This document shows, piece by piece, positions 27,859 through 34,430 of a stretch of DNA of 40,186 nucleotides (positions are counted from its first letter, which is position 1; every line of letters begins with the position of its first letter). Under the pieces are notes generated by a model. That model made no database searches. It was not told the DNA's origin and was given only the letters and a program-made list of their open reading frames with translations. This stretch comes from Ilumatobacter sp. (GTDB lineage: Bacteria; Actinomycetota; Acidimicrobiia; Acidimicrobiales; Ilumatobacteraceae): assembly GCA_007693335.1 (NCBI GenBank), contig REDU01000053.1:1-40186 (forward strand), read 5' to 3'. The translations under genes were made by a program, and so were the position numbers.

Positions 27859-27881
27859 AGGGTCGGGCAGCGCCCGACCCT
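27859..27881 (-). other. Perfect stem-loop in the leader of the ligase operon
   Basis: AGGGTCGGGC and its exact complement (27859-27868, 27872-27881) enclose a three-base loop. The stem lies between the operator and the ribosome site of the ligase gene. It could insulate, stabilise or attenuate the leader transcript, or terminate antisense reading. No T-run follows. Confidence 0.65.
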
Positions 27882-27892
27882 CGATGGAAAAC

Positions 27893-27906
27893 TGTAACGC
27901 GTTCTT
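27893..27906 (-). promoter_or_regulatory. KstR-type operator between ligase operon and small Cys protein
   Basis: TGTAACGCGTTCTT matches TnnAACnnGTTnnA except the last base, 54 bases before the ligase start. On the minus strand it runs into TACAGT, the same operator/-10 overlap as at the P450 gene. On the plus strand TACACT (27909-27914) could be the -10 of the divergent gene. Confidence 0.55.
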
Positions 27907-28020
27907 GCTACACTGCCTGTCTAGCCGTTGCAACGGGCCCGCGGACAAGTCGGGGTCGATCTCGGCACACGAGACGACGGTCCGGGGGAACCGATCCGGA
28001 CGAGATCCAGGAGGAATCAC

Positions 28021-28182
28021 ATGGCCCAGGTGGGGAAGCGCTACAAGTGTGAGACGAGCGGTATCGAGGTGCTCGTGACCAAGGGGGGCGAGGGTGATCT
28101 CTACTGCCTGCCCGCCGACTCGGGCGACACGCCCGTCGAGATGACCCTGGTCCAGCCGAAGCAGACCGCGTCGGCAGACTGA
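28021..28182 (+). CDS. Small Cys protein resembling a degenerate desulforedoxin-type domain
   Basis: A 53-aa protein with cysteines only at positions 10 and 29 (RYKCETSGIEVLV and DLYCLPAD). The spacing of the beta-strands resembles desulforedoxin/desulfoferrodoxin N-terminal domains, but two of the four metal ligands (the second of the first Cys pair and one of the CC pair) are missing, so a classical Fe(Cys)4 site is unlikely. A strong AGGAGG lies seven bases before the ATG, arguing that this is a real, well-expressed gene. It is divergent from the ligase operon and heads the crotonase/CoA-transferase cluster. I do not recognise its function. Confidence 0.7.
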   Translation: MAQVGKRYKCETSGIEVLVTKGGEGDLYCLPADSGDTPVEMTLVQPKQTASAD

Positions 28183-28243
28183 ATGGTCTCGCCGGCCGCA
28201 CGCCGACGCATCGGGTACCGATACCTCTGCTAGCGGAATTCGG

Positions 28244-28981
28244 ATGACGGAACTCCAGCACCTGTCGCTCGAGGCCGAAGGCGCGCGTCGGCGGGTGGTG
28301 CTCGCCGGCGGCCCGCTGACCCTCGCCGCCGCTCGCGAACTGGCGGCGGTCGCTTCGGACCTCGCCGAGGAGCGCGGCGCCGTCCGCGTGCTCACGATCT
28401 CCTCCCGCGGCACCGACTTCTGTCCGGGGCCCGACCACGATCTCGACCCGCTGACCGCGGGCGTCGATCCGCCCGCCGCCATCGCCGCGATCCCGTTCCC
28501 GGTCGTGGTGGCGCTCGGCGGGCGTGTCGGCTCGGTCGGACTCGAGATCGCGCTCGCCGCCGATCTCCGCATCGGACGCCCGGACACCCGTCTGTCGCTC
28601 ACCGACATCGCGTCCGGGCGACTGCCGTGCTGGGGTGGAACCCAGCGGCTGCCACGCCTGGCAGGCCGATCGGTTGCGTCGTCGATGCTGCTGGCGGGCG
28701 CCGAGCTCGATCACGAGGCAGCGTCGCGCTGCGGGTTGCTCCAGTTCGTGGGCGACGACGCCGACGCGCTCGCCGACGAGGTGTCGGCCCGACTCGCGGA
28801 ACTGGCGCCCTACGCCTTGGCAGCCGCCAAGGAGGCCCTCATCCGCGGGCCCGAGCTCCCGATGCGGCACGCGCTCGAGTTCGAGGGAGATCTGAACCAT
28901 CTCCTCCAGACCACTCGCGATCGCGCCGAGGGACTGACAGCATTCTTCGACAAGCGGCCACCGCACTTCGAGGGTTCGTGA
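28244..28981 (+). CDS. Enoyl-CoA hydratase/isomerase family protein with altered active site
   Basis: A 245-aa crotonase-fold protein. The second CoA loop is RVGSVGLEIALAADLRI (first catalytic Glu kept). The second catalytic position is Asp (LSLTDIASGRLP), followed by a conserved GGTQRLPRL. The first oxyanion loop is unusual (DFCPGPDHDLDP in place of the common SAGxD). It ends in an AFFDKRPPHFEG tail. The stop overlaps the next start by GTGA. The Asp replacement and odd oxyanion loop make a canonical hydratase activity uncertain. Confidence 0.82.
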   Translation: MTELQHLSLEAEGARRRVVLAGGPLTLAAARELAAVASDLAEERGAVRVLTISSRGTDFCPGPDHDLDPLTAGVDPPAAIAAIPFPVVVALGGRVGSVGLEIALAADLRIGRPDTRLSLTDIASGRLPCWGGTQRLPRLAGRSVASSMLLAGAELDHEAASRCGLLQFVGDDADALADEVSARLAELAPYALAAAKEALIRGPELPMRHALEFEGDLNHLLQTTRDRAEGLTAFFDKRPPHFEGS

Positions 28982-30513
28982 ACGTGGGCGCCGGATCGCT
29001 GGCGCCGACGGTGCGCGGGGGCGGTCGTCCGCTCGCGGGCATCACGGTGATGTGCGAGGGCCACGATGTGCCGTCCCGGGTCGCGTCCGAGCTCCTCGAG
29101 CACCTCGGGGCCACCGTGATCGCAACACGCGACGGGCGCGACGTGTCTGCAGACTGCGACGTCACGATCGGTGTCGAGGGCGCCGGGGTCCCGGTCGCCC
29201 GCCTGCTCGGTGACGTGCCCGACGAGATCGCCGGTCTCCCACTCGGCACGGTGCCGTACGCATGTGGTCTCGCCACCGCGGCGGCCGCGATCCTCGCCCT
29301 CCTCTCCGACGCCGACGTCGAGGTCGACGCACGTGAGGTAGCGGTCGTGATACTGCTGCCTGCCGTGGTGGCCGCCGAATACGGGACCCGCCACCGTGAG
29401 CCGGCACCACCCCGACGGATCGGTGGCGGCGCGCTCGCGTGCGACCTCGCCACGGCCGACGACGAGGCCACGTTCGCCCGCCTGCTCGGGGTGGTCGGTC
29501 GAGACGCCACCGCCCGAGCGATCGCCGACGAGGCCCAGGCGTGGCGGCTCCCGGTCTGCGAGTACGCCCGGCGCCCCGGCGCGACGGCGCCGGGCCACGA
29601 TCGCCCCGGCCGTGCCGGCGCGCCCCGACGACACTCGGCGGCATGGCCGGACCCACCCACCGAGACGATGCGGCGCCCCCCACTCGAGGGGTTGACCGTC
29701 TGCGACCTCACCGCGATGTGGGCGGGCCCGCTCAGCACCTGGCTCCTCGCTGGCGCCGGGGCCACGATCGACAAGATCGAGTCCGGGGTGCGGCTCGACG
29801 GCATGCGCGGGCTCGACGGCGGTGGCATCCATCCCGAGGGCATCGATCCCACCACCGGGACAGCGTCGGGCATGTTCAACGCCCTGAACCGTCAGAAGTC
29901 GTGCCACGACCTCGATCTGCGCGACCCTGCCGACCGCGCTGCGTTCGTCGATCTCGTCCGGGCGAGTGATCTGGTGGTCGACAGCTTCTCCCGTCGGGTC
30001 ATGCCCAACTTCGATCTGTCACCGGCGGCACTGCGCGCCGAGCATCCCGGCATCATCACCCTGTCGCTCCCGGCGTTCCCCGAGGATCATCCGTGGCAGG
30101 TGGCGCTCGGACCAGGCGTGCACGCCGCAACCGGGCTCGGAGACCTCGGGGGCGGACGCGTCGCAGCTCCGGTGGTGGCCTACCCGGATCCGCTCGCCGG
30201 CCTCACCGCCTTTGCCGTCGCCACGGCACTGGCCGCCGGGGCACGGCGTGGCGTCCCGACCGAGCACGCCGAGGTCACACTGTTCGATGTCACCGCTCCA
30301 CTCGCTCGCATCGCGCCACCCGATCCGATCCTGCGGTCCCGCGATCCCGAGCTCGGCCGACGCATGCTCGACGACCCTGCACTCGCAGCCGTCTGGGAGC
30401 TCGTCTGCGACGGCGCCGGCCGGCACCGCTACCCACGGCAACCGTTCCGCGGGGCCTGGGCACCGGTCCCGCCCACCCCCGCACCTGCGATCGGAGCGGG
30501 GGCGACCCGATGA
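28978..30513 (+). CDS. Family III CoA-transferase-like protein, degenerate two-part architecture
   Basis: A 511-aa protein with two CaiB/BaiF-like parts. Residues 1 to about 230 resemble the start of a CoA-transferase III (GRPLAGITVMCEGHD) but are shortened and lack most of the fold. From about residue 235 a second, better preserved N-domain follows (RPPLEGLTVCDLTAMWAGPLSTWLLAGAGA), with FNALNRQKSCHDLDL and the YPDPLAG segment that carries the expected catalytic Asp. The C-terminal domain is nearly absent. The full-length fused relatives next door have 777-798 residues. The GTG at 28978 overlaps the crotonase stop. It may need a partner subunit or be non-catalytic. Confidence 0.75.
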   Translation: MNVGAGSLAPTVRGGGRPLAGITVMCEGHDVPSRVASELLEHLGATVIATRDGRDVSADCDVTIGVEGAGVPVARLLGDVPDEIAGLPLGTVPYACGLATAAAAILALLSDADVEVDAREVAVVILLPAVVAAEYGTRHREPAPPRRIGGGALACDLATADDEATFARLLGVVGRDATARAIADEAQAWRLPVCEYARRPGATAPGHDRPGRAGAPRRHSAAWPDPPTETMRRPPLEGLTVCDLTAMWAGPLSTWLLAGAGATIDKIESGVRLDGMRGLDGGGIHPEGIDPTTGTASGMFNALNRQKSCHDLDLRDPADRAAFVDLVRASDLVVDSFSRRVMPNFDLSPAALRAEHPGIITLSLPAFPEDHPWQVALGPGVHAATGLGDLGGGRVAAPVVAYPDPLAGLTAFAVATALAAGARRGVPTEHAEVTLFDVTAPLARIAPPDPILRSRDPELGRRMLDDPALAAVWELVCDGAGRHRYPRQPFRGAWAPVPPTPAPAIGAGATR

Positions 30514-31250
30514 CCACGCCCGACGACCGGACACGACTCGAGATCGCCGGATCGGGGGTGGCCACCATCACGCTGGCCCATCCACCGCTCAACATCTACG
30601 ACCTGCAGATGCGCGACGAGCTCATCGAGGCCTTCGCCGCCGTCCGCGATCACCCCGACGTACGGGTGGTCGTCCTCGCGGCCGACGGCAGACACTTCTC
30701 GGCCGGCGCCGACCTGAAGGAGTTCGGCACGGCTGACGGCGTGATGGACGCCCGATCGATCCGCTGGGAGCGCGACCCCTGGACACCGCTCTGGGAGCTG
30801 CCCCAACCGACCATCGTGGCGTTCCACGGGTACGCGCTCGGCGCCGGTCTGGAGATGGCGCTGCTGTGTGACATCCGCATCGCGGCCGACGACACCACCG
30901 TCGGCCTGCCCGAGACCACGCTCGGGATGCTCCCCTCCGCAGGCGGCACCCAGAGCCTGGCCCGGGTGATCGGTCCGGGACCGGCGATGCCGGTGGTGAT
31001 GCTCGGCCAACGGTACGACGCGGAGGAGGCAGGCGCGATCGGCCTCGTCGACCAGGTGGTCGCGGATGCCGACAGCGCGGCCCGCGACCTCGCCGAGCGC
31101 ATCGCACGCGCAGACCCGGCGGCGGTGCGCGCCGCCCGACGGGCGCTGCGCGTGGCGGTCGACCTCCCGCTCGCCGACGGGCTCCGCCGCGAGCGATTGC
31201 TCGCAGCCGGCCTGCGTCGAGATCAGAACGATGTTCTAGATTCTTCCTGA
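30510..31250 (+). CDS. Enoyl-CoA hydratase, canonical two-Glu crotonase
   Basis: A 246-aa crotonase with a complete hydratase active site: HFSAGADLKEFG oxyanion segment, YALGAGLEMALLCDI with the first Glu, VGLPETTLGMLPSAGGTQ with the second Glu and the GGTQ loop. It would add water across an enoyl-CoA double bond. The ATG at 30510 overlaps the CoA-transferase stop (ATGA). Its final codons contain an AGAAC...GTTCT palindrome (31224-31238) that probably serves the next gene. Confidence 0.9.
   Translation: MTTPDDRTRLEIAGSGVATITLAHPPLNIYDLQMRDELIEAFAAVRDHPDVRVVVLAADGRHFSAGADLKEFGTADGVMDARSIRWERDPWTPLWELPQPTIVAFHGYALGAGLEMALLCDIRIAADDTTVGLPETTLGMLPSAGGTQSLARVIGPGPAMPVVMLGQRYDAEEAGAIGLVDQVVADADSAARDLAERIARADPAAVRAARRALRVAVDLPLADGLRRERLLAAGLRRDQNDVLDSS
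31224..31243 (+). promoter_or_regulatory. Candidate operator/-10 inside the 3' end of the crotonase gene
   Basis: CAGAACGATGTTCTA (31224-31238) is a three-base-spacer version of the AGAAC/GTTCT palindrome, 62 bases before the next start. It runs into TAGATT, a plausible -10. The site overlaps the last codons of the upstream gene and would give the downstream pair its own control. Confidence 0.45.
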
Positions 31251-31299
31251 AACGGACGGATCGACATCCGATCCGACGAGCCTCGAGGGGGAAGCGAAC

Positions 31300-32100
31300 G
31301 TGGTGATCACCGACGACCAGGACCGGATCAGGATCCTGACACTCGACCGCACGGAGGCGCTGAACGCCTTCGACGAGGAACTCTACGACGCGTTGACCGA
31401 TGCCCTCATCGAGGCCCGCGACGATCCCGGGGTGGCGGTCGTCGTCATCACCGGCGCCGGACGCGCCTTCTCGGCGGGCACCGACCTGCTCGAGATGGCC
31501 GGTCTCGCGACCGGCACCACGGTTCCAGGACGACACGGGTTCACCGGGCTCATCGACGAACTGACCGAGTTCCCGAAACCACTGATCTGCGCGGTCAACG
31601 GACTCGGTCTCGGGATCGGCGCCACCATCCTCGGGCTCGCAGACCTCGTGTTCATGTCGAGCGAGGCCCGCCTCAAGTGCCCGTTCTCGAGCCTCGCCGT
31701 CGCGCCGGAAGCGGGCAGCAGCCACACCTTCTCGGCGCTCCTCGGCCGGCAGGCCGCCACGTGGGCGCTCATGAGCTCGGAGTGGCTCACCGCCGACGAG
31801 TGCCTGCGCTCCGGACTGGTGTGGAAGGTGTGCCCACCCGACGAGCTGATGACGACCACGCTCGAGCACGCTCGCGTCCTCGCCTCGAAGCCGATCTCGT
31901 CACTGATCGAGATCAAGCGCACCATCGTCGAACCCGGTCGAGCGGCCGTCCGCGCGGCGCGCGAGCGCGAGAACGCCGCGTTCCAGCGCCTGATGGGCGC
32001 ACCGGCCAACATGGAGGCCCTCACCGCGTTCGCCGAGAAGCGGGAACCCGACTTCGCAGCGATCGACGCGACGACCGCAGCCGGAGAGAGCCTCACGTGA
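31300..32100 (+). CDS. Enoyl-CoA isomerase-like crotonase
   Basis: A 266-aa crotonase-fold protein. AFSAGTDLLEMAG forms the oxyanion loop, but the usual first hydratase Glu is missing (GLGLGIGATILGLADL). Instead LAVAPEAGSSHTF carries a PEAGSS motif typical of Delta3-Delta2-enoyl-CoA isomerases, where this Glu shuttles the proton. An isomerase moving a double bond is therefore more likely than a hydratase. The GTG at 31300 follows GAGGGGGAA. The TGA overlaps the next GTG, so it is coupled to the fused CoA-transferase. Confidence 0.87.
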   Translation: MVITDDQDRIRILTLDRTEALNAFDEELYDALTDALIEARDDPGVAVVVITGAGRAFSAGTDLLEMAGLATGTTVPGRHGFTGLIDELTEFPKPLICAVNGLGLGIGATILGLADLVFMSSEARLKCPFSSLAVAPEAGSSHTFSALLGRQAATWALMSSEWLTADECLRSGLVWKVCPPDELMTTTLEHARVLASKPISSLIEIKRTIVEPGRAAVRAARERENAAFQRLMGAPANMEALTAFAEKREPDFAAIDATTAAGESLT

Positions 32101-34430
32101 GCGCAACGAACGGACCGCTCGCGTGGATGCGCGTGGTCGACCTCACCGATCTGCGTGGCGCGCTCTGCGGGCGCATCCTCGCCGATCTCGGGGCCGACGT
32201 CCTCCAGGTGCAGCGATCCGGCACGGGGCCACCGGATCCACAGATCCTCGCCCACCGCTACCGCAACGCCAACAAGGGGGGCACCCGACTCGACCCGACC
32301 GCCGATCGCGACCAGCTCGACGCACTTCTCGCCGACGCCGACGTGCTCATCGAGAACTTCCGCCCCGCCGACCGGTCGGCCGCGCGCCTCGATCCGGCCG
32401 ACGTCGCCCGGGCCCATCCACACCTCGTGCACGTGGCACTCACCGACTTCGGCCTGACCGGCCCGCGTGCCGACTGGCACCTCGAACCGCTGCCTGCACT
32501 CGCCGCATCCGGCACCCTGCACGCTTCGGGTTTCCCCGATCTCCCGCCGTGCGCCGCACCCGGACATCTCGCGCACGATTGTGCCTCGGTCTACGGCGCG
32601 GTGGGCGCCCTCGCGGCGGTCCTCGACCGGAATCGCCACGGACGCGGCCAGGTGGTCGACGTGAGCGCCCAGGAGGCCGGCCTCGCCGGAACCAACGTGT
32701 GGTCGATCTGCCTCGAGGACTACACCCGCATCAACCCGTTCCTGCCGGCCGCCGGCACCCGCAACGCCGACGGCTCGTACTGGGTGCTCCCCGCCAAGGA
32801 CGGATGGATCCGGACCGTGATCGGCAGCCCGCGTCAGTGGGACGGCTTCGTCGCACTCCTGCGTGACCAGGACGTGCTGACGGGGCCGGAGTGGAGCGAT
32901 CCGGCGCACCGCCTGATGAACGTCGACGCCATCCGCATGCTGGCCGAGGACGGCCTCGCCGACCGGACCCGTCAGGAGTTGTTCGACGAGGCTCTCGGTC
33001 TCGGCACCACGGTGGGCGTGCTCCTCCGCCCGTCGGAGTTCGTCGAACATCCGCAGACGCGCAGCCGCAACTTCTTCACGCCGGTCGACCTGCCCGACGC
33101 AGAGGGGGTGCCGATGGCCACCTTCCCCATGAAGCTGTCCGCGACGCCGGCGACGCTCCGGCGCCCGGCACCCGGGCCCGACGCCAGAGACGGCTTCGCC
33201 GCGCGTCCCGACACACCGCCTCCGGTGCCCCTCGCCGGCGAGCTGCTGCTCGAGGGCGTGCGCGTCGTCGAGATCGGAACCATGGCGGTGGTCCCGGAGA
33301 TGGCGGGAGTGCTGTCGGAGCTCGGTGCCGAGGTGATCCGCATCGAGTCGGCGGCGCACCCCGACGGACTCCGGTTCGCCGGGAGCAACGGACGACTCAA
33401 CCAGGCGTTCGCGTTCAATGCCGAGAACCGTGGCAGCAAGAGCGTGACCCTCGACCTCACCACCGGAGAGGGCCGCGACCTGGCGCTCCGACTCTGCGCG
33501 AGCGCGGACGTCGTCGCCGAGAACCAGCGCGGTGGCGTGGTGGACCGCCTCGGGCTCGGTTACGAGCACGTCCGTGCCGTCAAGCCCGACGTCGTCTACG
33601 CGTCGTCGCAGGGGTACGGCCGGGGCGGCCCGCTCGGCGAGATGCCGGCCTACGGTCCGCTCAACTCCGGCTTCGCCGGCGTCCACCTGCTCTGGAACCA
33701 CCCGGACGCTCCCTACCCGTGCGGAACCTCGTTGAACCACCCCGACCACATCGCCGGCAAGCTGCTCGCAGTCGCGGTGCTGGCCGCACTCGACCACCGC
33801 CAGCGAACGGGTGAGGGCCAGCACATCGACATGGCCCAGACGGAGACCGCCGCCTACTTCGTCGGTGAGGTCTTCCTGGCCGCCGCACTCACCGGCGTCG
33901 ACCCGGGCGCCATCGGGAACCGGCATCCGCACGCGGCACCGCACGGGGTCTACCCCGCCGCTGGCGACGACCGATGGGTCGCGGTCGCGGTGCACGACGA
34001 CGATGCATGGCAACGTGTCGTCGCCCTGCTGGGCTGGGACGACGACCCGGCGCTGCGCACCGTCGAGGGCCGGATCGCAGCACACGACGCCCTCGACGAG
34101 CGACTGGCCGCGTGGACCCGCGAGCACGAGCCCACCATGGCCGCGGCACTGCTACAGGAGGCCGGTGTCTCGGCCATGCACGTGATGGGCCCTGCCGATC
34201 ACCATGTCGACGAACACCTCGCCGAACGCGGGTTCATCGTGTCGCTCGAGCACCCCGAGGTCGGGACCGAGCGGCACGTGGGGAATCCCGTCAGGCTCTC
34301 GCAGCTCCGCCAGCGCACGGCGACGAGTTCGCCCTGTCTCGGCGCGGACACGACGCAGGTGCTGCGCGACGTGCTCGGCCTCGCCGACGACGAGCTGTCC
34401 CGGCTCGACGCTGCCGGCGTGCTGCGCTGA
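32097..34430 (+). CDS. Fused double-domain family III CoA-transferase (1)
   Basis: A 777-aa protein containing two complete CaiB/BaiF-type CoA-transferase repeats: residues about 8-370 (MRVVDLTDLRGALCGRILADLGADV) and about 377-770 (LLLEGVRVVEIGTMAVVPEMAGVL). Each has a candidate catalytic Asp, in GHLAHDCASVYG and in NHPDHIAGK. These enzymes move CoA between carboxylic acids through an Asp-anhydride intermediate, or racemise 2-methylacyl-CoAs in the related racemase subfamily. Most family III enzymes are single-domain dimers of about 400 residues, so this is an internal tandem fusion. The GTG at 32097 overlaps the isomerase stop. It ends directly against the convergent second fused transferase. 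Confidence 0.9.
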   Translation: MSATNGPLAWMRVVDLTDLRGALCGRILADLGADVLQVQRSGTGPPDPQILAHRYRNANKGGTRLDPTADRDQLDALLADADVLIENFRPADRSAARLDPADVARAHPHLVHVALTDFGLTGPRADWHLEPLPALAASGTLHASGFPDLPPCAAPGHLAHDCASVYGAVGALAAVLDRNRHGRGQVVDVSAQEAGLAGTNVWSICLEDYTRINPFLPAAGTRNADGSYWVLPAKDGWIRTVIGSPRQWDGFVALLRDQDVLTGPEWSDPAHRLMNVDAIRMLAEDGLADRTRQELFDEALGLGTTVGVLLRPSEFVEHPQTRSRNFFTPVDLPDAEGVPMATFPMKLSATPATLRRPAPGPDARDGFAARPDTPPPVPLAGELLLEGVRVVEIGTMAVVPEMAGVLSELGAEVIRIESAAHPDGLRFAGSNGRLNQAFAFNAENRGSKSVTLDLTTGEGRDLALRLCASADVVAENQRGGVVDRLGLGYEHVRAVKPDVVYASSQGYGRGGPLGEMPAYGPLNSGFAGVHLLWNHPDAPYPCGTSLNHPDHIAGKLLAVAVLAALDHRQRTGEGQHIDMAQTETAAYFVGEVFLAAALTGVDPGAIGNRHPHAAPHGVYPAAGDDRWVAVAVHDDDAWQRVVALLGWDDDPALRTVEGRIAAHDALDERLAAWTREHEPTMAAALLQEAGVSAMHVMGPADHHVDEHLAERGFIVSLEHPEVGTERHVGNPVRLSQLRQRTATSSPCLGADTTQVLRDVLGLADDELSRLDAAGVLR

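Noticed and set aside
28627..28977. Earlier start for the degenerate CoA-transferase
   Set aside because: It would lie entirely inside the crotonase gene in another frame; the GTG at 28978 gives a normal GTGA overlap.
31383..34127. Very long open frame (914 codons) opposite the isomerase and fused CoA-transferase genes
   Set aside because: It is an antisense shadow with low-complexity Arg/Val/Gly composition. The plus-strand genes have clear motifs and overlapping start/stop junctions.
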